A DNA stretch of 47,101 bases from Alphaproteobacteria bacterium. GTDB taxonomy: Bacteria; Pseudomonadota; Alphaproteobacteria; Rhodobacterales; Rhodobacteraceae. The stretch spans positions 1 through 47,101 of the forward strand of contig JAJRUE010000054.1 in assembly GCA_024277955.1 (NCBI GenBank), given 5' to 3'. Made by a program: the position numbers and the translations under genes. Every line of letters begins with the position of its first letter. Within the stretch, counting starts at the first letter, position 1. A model generated the notes under the pieces. It searched no databases, was not told where the DNA came from, and worked only from the letters and a program-made list of their open reading frames with translations. This document shows, piece by piece, positions 23,568 to 31,600 of the stretch.

Positions 23568-24863
23568 TCAGGCGGTTTCGCGCGGACGCAGCGCCAGCCA
23601 GATCAGCGCCGCCCCGGCCAGCGCCAGGAACGGCACCATCGCCAGGTTGACCGCCTGCCAGCCTTCGACCGGGTTGCCGCCGGAACAGTTCATCAGCCCG
23701 CCCGAGGCCAGCGACGCGACGGTCACGCCTCCGAAAACGAACATGTCGTTCATGCCTTGCACGCGGCCGCGCTCTTCGGGGCGGTGCGAATTGGCCAGCA
23801 TCGTGGTGGCCCCGATAAAGCCGAAGTTCCAGCCCACCCCCAGCAGGATCAGCGCGATATAGAACTGCGAAAGCTCGACCCCCGACAACCCCACCGCGCC
23901 GGCGGCGGCCAGGATTGCCAGCCCCGTACCCATGATCTTTTCCACCCCGAAGCGGTTGATCAGCGGCCCGGTAAAGAACGACGGCGCATACATCGCCAGC
24001 ACATGGCCCATCACCACGTCGGCGGCGTTGCTTTGCTTGTAGCCGCAGCCGACCACCGCCAGCGGCGTCGAGGTCATCACCAGGTTCATCAGCGCATAGG
24101 ACACCATCGCCACGATGATCGAAACCGCGATGCGCGGGCTGCGCAGCAGTTGCAGGCGGGTGCGTCCGGCGGGCGCGCCTTCGCTGGCGGGGACCGGGGT
24201 CGGGATGTCCAGCAGCAAGAACAGGAGCGAGCCGAACAGGTTGATCGCGATCACCGCCATGTAGGTGCCCATGAACGGCACCACCATCGCCTGGCTCGTC
24301 ACCTTGACCATCTGCGGGCCGATCACCGCCGACAGCAACCCCGCCGCCAGCACCAGCGAGATGGCGCGGGGGCGAAACGCTTCGCTGGCGGTGTCGGCGG
24401 CGGCAAAGCGGAAGAACCCCTGGCTGGACATGTAGATGCCGGTCAGGAACGAGCCCAGCAGGAACAGCGGAAAACTGGTGTAGAGCAGTCCCAGCGTCGC
24501 CACCGCCGCCCCCGCCGCGCCGCCAAGCGTGCCGGCAAAGAACCCGGCGCGCCGGCCATAGCGCTGCATCAGCGCCGACAGCGGCGTGGCCGCCACCATC
24601 GAGCCAACCACGATCAGCGAGATCGGCAAGGTCGCCAGGCAGGCGTTGCTGGCCAGCGATTGCCCGGCCAGGCCGCCCAGGATGAACAGCATCGGCATTT
24701 GAGAGCCAAGCACCGCCTGCGCCAGCATCAGCACGGTAACGTTGCGCCGGGCGCGGGCGGAGGATGCCGGGGTGTCGGCAGTGCTTTCGGCAGTGCTTTC
24801 GGGGGCGCTTTCGGGGGCGCTTTCGGGGTCCAGGGCAGAGTCGGAGGCGGAATGGTTGCTCAT
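23568..24863 (-). CDS. MFS transporter
   Basis: The 431-residue membrane protein starts with about 40 acidic Ser/Pro/Glu-rich residues (PESAPESAPESTAESTADTP), then about 12 transmembrane helices. MFS-like features are PLSALMQRYGRRAGFFAGTLGG (motif A-like loop), RPRAISLVLAAGLLSAVIGPQM, and RPEERGRVQGMNDMFVFGGV in the second half. The N-terminal repeats are coded by tandem 12-base units. It starts 41 bases after the cobB stop on the same strand, so it is probably the third gene of a cobA-cobB-MFS transcript. The substrate is unknown. Confidence 0.88.
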   Translation of the reverse strand: MSNHSASDSALDPESAPESAPESTAESTADTPASSARARRNVTVLMLAQAVLGSQMPMLFILGGLAGQSLASNACLATLPISLIVVGSMVAATPLSALMQRYGRRAGFFAGTLGGAAGAAVATLGLLYTSFPLFLLGSFLTGIYMSSQGFFRFAAADTASEAFRPRAISLVLAAGLLSAVIGPQMVKVTSQAMVVPFMGTYMAVIAINLFGSLLFLLLDIPTPVPASEGAPAGRTRLQLLRSPRIAVSIIVAMVSYALMNLVMTSTPLAVVGCGYKQSNAADVVMGHVLAMYAPSFFTGPLINRFGVEKIMGTGLAILAAAGAVGLSGVELSQFYIALILLGVGWNFGFIGATTMLANSHRPEERGRVQGMNDMFVFGGVTVASLASGGLMNCSGGNPVEGWQAVNLAMVPFLALAGAALIWLALRPRETA

Positions 24864-24904
24864 GCAACAACTGCTACGGTCTTGGCGGGGAAATGAAAAG
24901 GGGG

Positions 24905-26248
24905 TCAGGGCGCCGCATCTGCCGCATCTGCCGCAGGTTGCCCCGGTTGCGCGTCCGGCGCGGCGGCGTCGATCACATGGGCGAAGGATCCGCTGACCGA
25001 TCCCGCGCGCAGCCCCATGTCGGGCAGGGGGGCGCCCTGGGCGTCGGCGGCGCGAAACAGCGGTGCGCCCTCGGCCCTGAGCGTGGTGGCGTAATGGAAC
25101 TCGTGCCCGTTCAGCGCGCCGGAAAACGGCCCGCCCAGCGCGTTCAGCCGGCGGTAGCCCAGGTGCAGCCGGCGCTGCGCGAAACTGGTTTCCAGCGCCA
25201 GCAGCCCCAGCATCTCGTGCGTCTTGCCAGCCGCATCGGTCAGGGCGCGGCCCAGCACCATGTAGCCGCCGCATTCTGCGTAGATGCGCGCGCGGCCGGC
25301 GGCGCGCTGCATGCCGTCGCGAAACCGTCGGGCGGCGGCCAGGCGTTCGGCGTGCAGCTCGGGGTAGCCGCCGGGCAGAAAGACCAGATCGCAGGGCGGC
25401 GGCGGCTGGTCGGCCAGCGGCGAGAAGAATGCGATTTCGGCCCCCGCGGCGCGCCAGTCGGCCAGAAGATGCGGGTAGGCAAAGGCAAATGCCTGGTCGC
25501 GGGCGATGGCGATGCGCTGCGCGGGGGGGGCGATGGACGGCGACGATTCCGGCGCGGGGCCGGGCAGCGGGCCGGGCAGTGGGCTGGCCAGATCGGCCAG
25601 CGCGGCGATGTCGGTGGCCGCCTCGACCGCATCGGCGGCGCGATCAAGATAGGCCTGCAGATCCGCATGTTCGCCCGCCTGCACCAGGCCGAGGTGGCGC
25701 GACGGATGGGTCAGCCCGTCCTGCCGGTGCAGCGCGCCCAGAACCGGCAGGCCCAGCGGTTCCAGCGCCCGGCGCAGCATCTCTTCGTGGCGGGGCGAGC
25801 CGATCTTGTTCAGCACCAGTCCGGTGATGCGCACCTGCGCGTCGTGGCGCGCGAAGCCTGCCACCAGCGCCGCCACCGATTGCGCCATGTGGGTGCAGTC
25901 CACCACCAGCACCACCGGCAGGCCCAGAAGGCGCGCCAGATCGGCGGTGGCGCCCTTGCCCGCGGGCGGCGCGCCGTCGAACAGCCCCATCGCGCCCTCG
26001 ATCATCAGCAGCCCGTCGCCGCCCGCCGCCAGCGCGCGCAGCCGGGCGGGCGCCATCGCCCAGGCGTCGAGGTTGGGGCAGGGCTGGCCGCAGGCGGCCT
26101 CGTGGAAGCGCGGGTCGATGTAGTCGGGGCCGGACTTGGCGCCGCTGACCGCGATCCCCTTGCGCGCCATCGCCCGCAGCAGCCCCAGCGTCAGCGTGGT
26201 CTTGCCGCTGCCGGATCCGGGCGCGGCCAGGATCAGAGCGCGTCTCAT
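24905..26248 (-). CDS. cobB: Cobyrinate/hydrogenobyrinate a,c-diamide synthase
   Basis: The 447-residue protein has an N-terminal P-loop AAPGSGSGKTTLTLGLLRAMARKG, the GAKSGPDYIDPRFHEAACGQPCPNLDAWAM block, LLMIEGAMGLFDG, and a C-terminal class I glutamine amidotransferase region with the nucleophile Cys in IYAECGGYMVLG. It amidates the a and c side chains of the corrin ring using glutamine and ATP. CobB (hydrogenobyrinate) and CbiA (cobyrinate) belong to the same family; the name depends on the route. Its start overlaps the cobA stop by four bases (ATGA). Confidence 0.94.
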   Translation of the reverse strand: MRRALILAAPGSGSGKTTLTLGLLRAMARKGIAVSGAKSGPDYIDPRFHEAACGQPCPNLDAWAMAPARLRALAAGGDGLLMIEGAMGLFDGAPPAGKGATADLARLLGLPVVLVVDCTHMAQSVAALVAGFARHDAQVRITGLVLNKIGSPRHEEMLRRALEPLGLPVLGALHRQDGLTHPSRHLGLVQAGEHADLQAYLDRAADAVEAATDIAALADLASPLPGPLPGPAPESSPSIAPPAQRIAIARDQAFAFAYPHLLADWRAAGAEIAFFSPLADQPPPPCDLVFLPGGYPELHAERLAAARRFRDGMQRAAGRARIYAECGGYMVLGRALTDAAGKTHEMLGLLALETSFAQRRLHLGYRRLNALGGPFSGALNGHEFHYATTLRAEGAPLFRAADAQGAPLPDMGLRAGSVSGSFAHVIDAAAPDAQPGQPAADAADAAP

Positions 26249-27096
26249 CCCTGTTCCGCCGGCCGGCCGCGTCCCAGCGGGTCCGGGTCGCGCAGCGGCG
26301 CGCCCGCCGCCAGCGCCTGCCAGTCGAGCGCTTGTCGCAGCAGCGCCCCGCGCCCGATGCAGATGATCGCGGGTGCGCCAAGATCGGCCTTGGCCGCATC
26401 CCCGGCGGCGCGCGCCAGCGTGGTTTCCAGCACTTGCTGGTCGGGCAGCGAAGCGTTGCGCACCACCGCGACCGGTTCGTCGGGCGCGCGGCCCGCCGCC
26501 AGCAGGGCGCGCGCGATCCGCTCGAGGTGGCGCATCCCCATGTAGATCACGATCATCGCCGATCCGCGCCCGATCGCGCCCCAGTCCAGCGGCGGCGTGT
26601 CGCCCGAGGGGTCGTGGCCGGTGACAAAGGTCACCGCCTGGTTCACGTCGCGGTGGGTGACCGGGATGCCGGCCTGCGCCAGCCCGCCGATGCCCGCCGT
26701 TATGCCCGGGATCACCCGGATCGGCACGCCGTGCTGCACCAGCGTCTGCGCCTCTTCGCCGCCGCGCCCGAACATGTAGGGATCGCCGCCCTTGAGGCGC
26801 AGCACCCGCCTGCCGGCGCGCGCCAGTTCCACCAGTTGCAACGATATGTCGCGCTGTTTTGGCGAAGCCCGCCCGGCGCGCTTGCCCGCGTCGATCCGTT
26901 CGGCCGCCGGATTGGCCCAGTCCAGGATCGCCGGGTTGACCAGCGCGTCATGCACGATGGTGTCGGCCCGGCGCAGCGCGTTGAGCCCGTGCAGGGTCAG
27001 CAGGCCCGGATCGCCGGGGCCCGCGCCACACAGCCAGACCCAGCCCGGCAGAAGATCGGGCCAGTCCAGCGGCGGCAGAGCGTTCGAGTCATCCAT
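26245..27096 (-). CDS. cobA: Uroporphyrinogen-III C-methyltransferase
   Basis: The 283-residue protein has the SUMT signatures VWLCGAGPGDPGLLTLHGLNALRRADTIVHDALV, RVLRLKGGDPYMFGRGGEEAQTL, PGITAGIGGLAQAGIPVTHR and FVTGHDPSGD. SUMT adds methyl groups at C2 and C7 of uroporphyrinogen III to give precorrin-2, the branch point to cobalamin and siroheme. The long upstream frame is non-coding; MDDSNALPP at 27094-27096 gives the family length. It is divergent from cbiD with 175 bases between them. Confidence 0.95.
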   Translation of the reverse strand: MDDSNALPPLDWPDLLPGWVWLCGAGPGDPGLLTLHGLNALRRADTIVHDALVNPAILDWANPAAERIDAGKRAGRASPKQRDISLQLVELARAGRRVLRLKGGDPYMFGRGGEEAQTLVQHGVPIRVIPGITAGIGGLAQAGIPVTHRDVNQAVTFVTGHDPSGDTPPLDWGAIGRGSAMIVIYMGMRHLERIARALLAAGRAPDEPVAVVRNASLPDQQVLETTLARAAGDAAKADLGAPAIICIGRGALLRQALDWQALAAGAPLRDPDPLGRGRPAEQG

Positions 27097-27271
27097 GCCC
27101 CGGTTATGGCGCGGATCGTCGCCGGGAAAAAGCGCCAAACGCGCGGGCCGGCGGCGCCGGGTCGGCTGGGGCCGGCTTCGGTCGCCGCCGGTCCGCCGCC
27201 GCCGGCCGCCTGCCCGCCGCACCCCGTGGGGCGCGATTGCCTTTGCCGGGCGGCGGCCTATAGTCCGGCCA

Positions 27272-28333
27272 ATGACGCGAACGCCTGCGAAACCCCTCCG
27301 CCGCGGCTGGACCACCGGCGCCTGCGCCACCGCCGCCACCAGGGCCGCGCTGATCCGGCTGTGGGGCGGCGCGTTCCCGGCGCAGGTGCAGATCACGCTG
27401 CCGCGCGGCGAAACCCCGTCATTCGCGCTCGCCCACAGCGCCGCCGGCGATGGCTGGGCCGAAGCGGGCATCACCAAGGACGCCGGCGACGACCCGGACG
27501 TGACCCACGGCGCGCTGGTGATCGCGCGGCTCGAGGCCTCGGGCGGGGGCGTGGCGTTTCGCGCGGGCCAGGGTGTCGGCACCGTCACCATGCCGGGCCT
27601 GCCGGTGGCGGTGGGCGAGGCGGCGATCAACCCGGTGCCGCGCCAGATGATGCGCGCCGTGGTTCAGGACCTGGCGGCGCAATACGGGCGCGCCCCCGAT
27701 GTCGCCATCACCCTGTCCATTCCCGGCGGCGAGGCGCTGGCCGCGAAAACCTGGAACCCGCGCCTTGGCATCGTCGGCGGGCTGTCGGTGCTGGGCACCA
27801 CCGGCGTGGTGCGGCCATTTTCGTGCTCGGCCTGGATCGCCTCGATCCACCGCGGCGTGGACGTGGCGCGCGCCAGCGGGCTGACCCATGTGGCGGGCTG
27901 CACCGGGGCGACCTCGGAACGCGCGGTGCAGGCGCTTTACGGCCTGCCGGATCACGCAATGCTGGACATGGGCGATTTCGCCGGCGGCTTGCTGAAATAC
28001 ATCGCGCGCCACCCGGTCGCGCGGCTGACCATCGGCGGAGGTCTCGGCAAGCTGGCCAAGCTGGGGCAGGGGGCGGCGGATCTGCACTCGGCCCGCAGCC
28101 AGGTGGATTTTCAGGCGCTGGCGGCGCTTGCGGGCGATGCGCGGGTGGCCGAGGCGCAGACCGTGCTCCATGCCTACGAGATGGTCGGCGCGCCGCTGGC
28201 CCGGACCATCGCCGATGCGGCGTTGGAGGCGGCGCGGGCGCGGCTGAAGCGGGCGGATGTGGCGCTGGACGTGGTGGCGGTGTCGCGCAACGGGCAGGTT
28301 TTGGCGCGGGCGGGACGAAACGATGGATTCTGA
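27272..28333 (+). CDS. cbiD: Cobalt-precorrin-5B (C1)-methyltransferase
   Basis: The 353-residue protein begins with the CbiD block LRRGWTTGACATAATRAAL and has TKDAGDDPDVTHGA, AINPVPRQMM, GIVGGLSVLGTTGVVRPFSCSAWIASIH, AGCTGATSE and HPVARLTIGGGLGKLAKLGQGAADLHS. CbiD methylates C1 of the corrin ring in the cobalt-early pathway and replaces CobF where that gene is absent. The start ATG 27272 matches the family N-terminus. It heads a rightward run with cobK, after a 247-base gap that includes inverted repeats. Confidence 0.93.
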   Translation: MTRTPAKPLRRGWTTGACATAATRAALIRLWGGAFPAQVQITLPRGETPSFALAHSAAGDGWAEAGITKDAGDDPDVTHGALVIARLEASGGGVAFRAGQGVGTVTMPGLPVAVGEAAINPVPRQMMRAVVQDLAAQYGRAPDVAITLSIPGGEALAAKTWNPRLGIVGGLSVLGTTGVVRPFSCSAWIASIHRGVDVARASGLTHVAGCTGATSERAVQALYGLPDHAMLDMGDFAGGLLKYIARHPVARLTIGGGLGKLAKLGQGAADLHSARSQVDFQALAALAGDARVAEAQTVLHAYEMVGAPLARTIADAALEAARARLKRADVALDVVAVSRNGQVLARAGRNDGF

Positions 28334-28380
28334 CATGCTGACAAGGCTATCGGCGACGTTGGAGGGCTTGGTGCAACAGA

Positions 28381-28512
28381 GGGGCGCGCCCGACCCCGAG
28401 GGTGGGCGTGGTGCCGTCGTTCCTGCGGCAGGACACCCGCGCAGAGGCTGCAATTGCCTGAAACGCCGGGACAATTCGCGCCCGCCCTGGGGGGCGGGGT
28501 CGGGCGCGACCC
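28381..28512. repeat. Long inverted repeat between cbiD and cobK
   Basis: GGGCGCGCCCGACCCCG (28381-28397) pairs with CGGGGTCGGGCGCG (28496-28509) across about 100 bases. A second, local pairing (CGCGCCCGCCC with GGGGGGCGGGG) is nested on the right. The arms resemble the D-family repeats at 10421 and 19561. No gene fits this gap; a frame of about 80 codons beginning at 28335 lacks a ribosome-binding site. Confidence 0.55.
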
Positions 28513-28580
28513 GGATCGCAGGCGATCCGGTGAATCGGGCGCTGCTGTCGACCGAGCCTGTTCCGGAAGGAGGCTGACGG

Positions 28581-29351
28581 ATGCTGCTCTTGCTTGCAGG
28601 CACCACCGAAGCGCGCCAGATCGCGCGCGCGCTCGCCGACCGGGGCCACCGGGCGATCGCCACGCTGGCCGGGGCCACCCGCGCGCCGCAAACCCTGCCG
28701 CTGCCCACCCAGCGCGGCGGTTTTGGCGGCGAAGCGGGGTTTCGCGCCTTTCTGCAGCAGCACCCGATCAGCGCGATCCTCGATGCCACCCACCCCTTTG
28801 CCACCCGCATCACCGAACGCAGCGCGCGCATCGCCCGCGATCTGGGCCTGCCCTATCTGCAGCTTTTGCGCCCCGAATGGCGTCCCGGCCCCGGCGACCG
28901 CTGGATGATGATCGCGCGCGAAGACCAGGCCGCGCGCCACATCGCACCGGGCGCCACGGTCTTTCTGGCGACGGGCCGGCAAAGCCTGCCGGGGTTCGCC
29001 AATCTCGCGACCGACGGGCGGCGGCTGATTTGCCGGCGGATCGACGCGCCGCGCGCGCCCTTTCCCTACCCGAACGGCGAATACCTGCTGGGGCGCGGTC
29101 CCTTCACGGTCGCCCAGGAACGCGACCTGTTCGCGCGCCTGGGCGTCGATGCGCTGGTGGTCAAGAACGCCGGCGGCACCGGCAGCGCCCCCAAGCTGGA
29201 AGCGGCGCGCGCGCTTGGCCTGCCGGTGGTGATGCTGGCGCGCCCCGATCCGCTCGACATCGCGCGGGTCGAAACCGTGGCCGAGGCGCTGGCCTGGGTG
29301 CGCGGCCTCGGCCGGACGCAGGCGGGCCGCGCCGCCGGGGGGACGCCATGA
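28581..29351 (+). CDS. cobK: Precorrin-6A reductase
   Basis: The 256-residue protein starts MLLLLAGTTEARQIARALADRG and has the CobK/CbiJ motifs LDATHPFATRITERSARIARDLGLPYLQLLRPEW, VFLATGRQSLPGFANL, and DALVVKNAGGTGSAPKLEAARALGLPVVMLARP. It reduces the precorrin-6A macrocycle with NADPH. A very good AAGGAGG site precedes the start. The stop overlaps the start of the following glycosylase gene by four bases. Confidence 0.94.
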   Translation: MLLLLAGTTEARQIARALADRGHRAIATLAGATRAPQTLPLPTQRGGFGGEAGFRAFLQQHPISAILDATHPFATRITERSARIARDLGLPYLQLLRPEWRPGPGDRWMMIAREDQAARHIAPGATVFLATGRQSLPGFANLATDGRRLICRRIDAPRAPFPYPNGEYLLGRGPFTVAQERDLFARLGVDALVVKNAGGTGSAPKLEAARALGLPVVMLARPDPLDIARVETVAEALAWVRGLGRTQAGRAAGGTP

Positions 29352-29977
29352 CCGGGCGGATCATCGCGGGCCCCGAAGACCTGCACGAAGGCGCCACATG
29401 GCTGGCGGCGCGCGAGGCGCGCTTTGCCCGGGCCTATGCGCTGACCGGCCCGCTGCCGCTGCGCTGGCGGCGCGACGGGTTCGGCGCGCTGATCGATGCG
29501 ATCGTGTCGCAGCAGATCTCGGTCGCGGCGGCGGAGTCGATCCTGAACCGGATGAAGGCCGCGGGGCTGACGGGGCCGCGCAAGATCGCGCGCGCCAGCG
29601 ACGAAGAGCTGCGCGCCTGCGGCCTGTCGGGGCAGAAGGTGCGCTACCTGCGCGCGCTCGCCGCCGCCCGGCTGCCCTACGCCCGGCTGCGCGAAATGCC
29701 GCTGGACGAGGTGATCGCGACCCTGACCGAGGTGCCCGGCATCGGCCCCTGGACGGCGCAGATCTACGCGATGTTTTCGCTGGGGCGCGCCGATGTGTTC
29801 GCGCCGGGCGATCTGGCCCTGCAGGAAGCCGCGCGCCTGCTGTTCGAACTGCCCGAGCGCCCGTCGCCGCGCGCCTTTGCCGACATGGCCCTGGCCTGGT
29901 CGCCGTGGCGGGCCGTTGCGGCGCGGCTCTTGTGGGCCTACTACCGCATCGAAAAGGACAGGGAAGGGATCCGATGA
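29348..29977 (+). CDS. DNA-3-methyladenine glycosylase II (AlkA-like HhH-GPD protein)
   Basis: The 209-residue protein has the HhH-GPD fold: DAIVSQQISVAAAESILNRMKAAG, LSGQKVRYLRALA, the helix-hairpin-helix EVPGIGPWTAQIYAMF (128-143) and the catalytic Asp155 in VFAPGDLALQEAARLL. It removes alkylated bases in base-excision repair. There is no N-terminal AlkA domain, so it is the short bacterial form. It overlaps cobK at its start and the esterase gene at its end (ATGA on both sides), so it sits in the middle of a translationally coupled trio. Confidence 0.9.
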   Translation: MTGRIIAGPEDLHEGATWLAAREARFARAYALTGPLPLRWRRDGFGALIDAIVSQQISVAAAESILNRMKAAGLTGPRKIARASDEELRACGLSGQKVRYLRALAAARLPYARLREMPLDEVIATLTEVPGIGPWTAQIYAMFSLGRADVFAPGDLALQEAARLLFELPERPSPRAFADMALAWSPWRAVAARLLWAYYRIEKDREGIR

Positions 29978-30639
29978 CACGCAAGCTCGAATTTGGCCGC
30001 AAGGGCCCGCCGCTGGGCGAGGCAAAACAGGTGGTGGTGTTTCTGCACGGCTACGGGGCCAATGGCGCCGATCTGCTGGGGCTGGCTGATCCGCTGACGC
30101 CGCACATGCCGGGGACCGCCTTTGTCGCGCCCGACGCGCCCGAACCCTGCGCCGCCAACCCGATGGGGTTCCAGTGGTTCCCGATCCCCTGGCTTGACGG
30201 CTCGTCCGAAGACGCCGCCGCCGCGGCGATGAAGCGCGCGGTCGAAGACGTGAACGCCTTTCTCGACCAGGTGCTGGCGGACGAAGGCCTTGGCGCCGAC
30301 CGGATGATCCTGTTCGGCTTTTCCCAGGGCACGATGATGAGCCTGCACATCGCCCCGCGCCGCGCCGAGCCGGTGGCCGGCGTGGTCGGCTTTTCCGGTC
30401 GCCTGCTGAACCCCGAACGCCTGGCCGGCGAAGCGGTGTCGCGCCCGCCGGTGCTGCTCTTGCACGGCGACCAGGACGACATGGTGCCGCCGGCCAGCCT
30501 GGCGGATGCGCATGAGGCGCTCAAGGCCGCGGGGGTCGAGGTCTACGGCCACGTGATGAAGGGCACCGGCCACGGGATCGACAACGAAGGGCTTTCGGTG
30601 GCGCTGGGCTTCATGCGCGAAAAACTGTCGCTGGACTAG
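29974..30639 (+). CDS. Alpha/beta-hydrolase, carboxylesterase/phospholipase family
   Basis: The 221-residue protein has VVVFLHGYGANGADLLGLA, the nucleophile elbow GFSQG with Ser117, the acid in LLLHGDQDDMVPP (Asp168) and His200 in GTGHGID. This triad and length are those of the YpfH/EstB-type carboxylesterase family. The substrate is unknown. It begins within the stop of the glycosylase gene. Confidence 0.9.
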   Translation: MTRKLEFGRKGPPLGEAKQVVVFLHGYGANGADLLGLADPLTPHMPGTAFVAPDAPEPCAANPMGFQWFPIPWLDGSSEDAAAAAMKRAVEDVNAFLDQVLADEGLGADRMILFGFSQGTMMSLHIAPRRAEPVAGVVGFSGRLLNPERLAGEAVSRPPVLLLHGDQDDMVPPASLADAHEALKAAGVEVYGHVMKGTGHGIDNEGLSVALGFMREKLSLD

Positions 30640-30741
30640 GGTCAAAACCCGATCAACCTGCGCCGCCAGCGCGATAGGGGCCTGGGCCGCCGGTCCGGGG
30701 CCATGTTGCGCGCCCTATCCGCCTGCCACAAATATTGGGGG

Positions 30742-30769
30742 TTGCGGCCTTTTCGTCGCCATATATAGT
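30742..30769 (+). promoter_or_regulatory. Probable promoter of the HNH gene
   Basis: TTGCGG (30742-30747) and TATAGT (30764-30769) are 16 bases apart, 87 bases upstream of the HNH start, in a stretch more AT-rich than the surrounding DNA. Confidence 0.5.
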
Positions 30770-30856
30770 TCAGTCAACCGGCAACGGTGGTGGCGCGCTG
30801 GTCTGGCCGGTCCGACAAGAACAGGTCTTGCGACAAGTCCGGGGGCAAAGTCTGGC

Positions 30857-31441
30857 ATGGACGGAGATTTCAGAACGGCATTTCACCACGACGCGGGCGG
30901 GTTGCGCCAATACCCTGCGCTGGTGCTGAACGCGGATTACCGGCCGCTGTCCTACTACCCTCTGTCGCTCTGGCCCTGGCAGGAGGCGATCAAGGCCGCC
31001 TACCTCGAGCGGGTCGATATCGTCGCCGAATACGACGAATATGTGCACAGCCCGTCGGTCGAGATCCGCATTCCGTCGGTGGTGGTGCTCAAGGACTATG
31101 TGAAGCCGCGCCGCCGGGTGGCCTTTACCCGCTTCAACCTGTTCCTGCGCGATGAATTTTCCTGCCAGTATTGCGGGGTGCGAAGCGATTTGACCTTTGA
31201 CCACGTGGTGCCCAAGTCGCGTGGCGGCAGGACCAGCTGGGAAAACGTGGTGGCGGCCTGTTCGCGCTGCAACCTGAAAAAGGGCGCGCGCAGCCTGCGC
31301 CAGGCGGGGATGACCCTGCGCAAGCCGCCGCGCCGCCCCGGCGCCGAGGAACTGCGCAACATGGGGCGCAAGTTCCCGCCCAACCACCTGCACGAGACCT
31401 GGATGGATTTTCTCTACTGGGATGCCGAGCTCGAAGCCTGA
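30857..31441 (+). CDS. HNH endonuclease family protein
   Basis: The 194-residue protein has the zinc-bound HNH nuclease motif: FSCQYCGVRSDLTFDHVVPKSRGGRTSWENVVAACSRCNLKKGARS at 101-146, with zinc Cys103, Cys106, Cys135 and Cys138 and catalytic His116. The N-terminal ALVLNADYRPLSYYPLSLWPWQEAIKAAYLERVDIVAEYDE is typical of the conserved, single-copy alphaproteobacterial family. The function is unproven. There are no neighbouring defence genes; it ends opposite the ornithine cyclodeaminase gene. Confidence 0.9.
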   Translation: MDGDFRTAFHHDAGGLRQYPALVLNADYRPLSYYPLSLWPWQEAIKAAYLERVDIVAEYDEYVHSPSVEIRIPSVVVLKDYVKPRRRVAFTRFNLFLRDEFSCQYCGVRSDLTFDHVVPKSRGGRTSWENVVAACSRCNLKKGARSLRQAGMTLRKPPRRPGAEELRNMGRKFPPNHLHETWMDFLYWDAELEA

Positions 31442-31492
31442 GCCGGTTTCAGGGGGCTGTCTGCCCCCTCTTGGCCCGTCCCGGGCCAATTC

Positions 31493-31567
31493 ACCCCCGA
31501 GGATATTTGCCGACAGAAGAAGTAACGCCCGCCGATTTCTTCTGTCCAAAAATATCCCCGCCGGAGG
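31493..31567. repeat. Inverted pair of family E repeats forming a long hairpin
   Basis: GGATATTTGCCGACAGAAGA (from 31501) is mirrored by TTCTTCTGTCCAAAAATATCC (near 31537-31557), flanked by CCCCGAG and CGCCGGAGG. It is placed between the convergent 3' ends of the HNH and ornithine cyclodeaminase genes, where it could act as a bidirectional terminator. Confidence 0.65.
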
Positions 31568-31600
31568 CCCGCGCCCGCCAGGGCGCGGAACCTGCGCGGA

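Noticed and set aside
24770-24850. Tandem 12-base repeats in the MFS gene as a CRISPR-like array
   Set aside because: The units are directly adjacent without spacers and encode an in-frame Ser/Pro/Glu/Ala stretch.
27097-27271. Cobalamin riboswitch in the cobA-cbiD divergent region
   Set aside because: I looked for the conserved B12-box and core and did not find them; the gap is short and GC-rich.
30857-31441. HNH endonuclease as part of a defence or mobile system
   Set aside because: It stands among housekeeping genes with no methylase, toxin or integrase nearby and looks like the conserved alphaproteobacterial chromosomal family.
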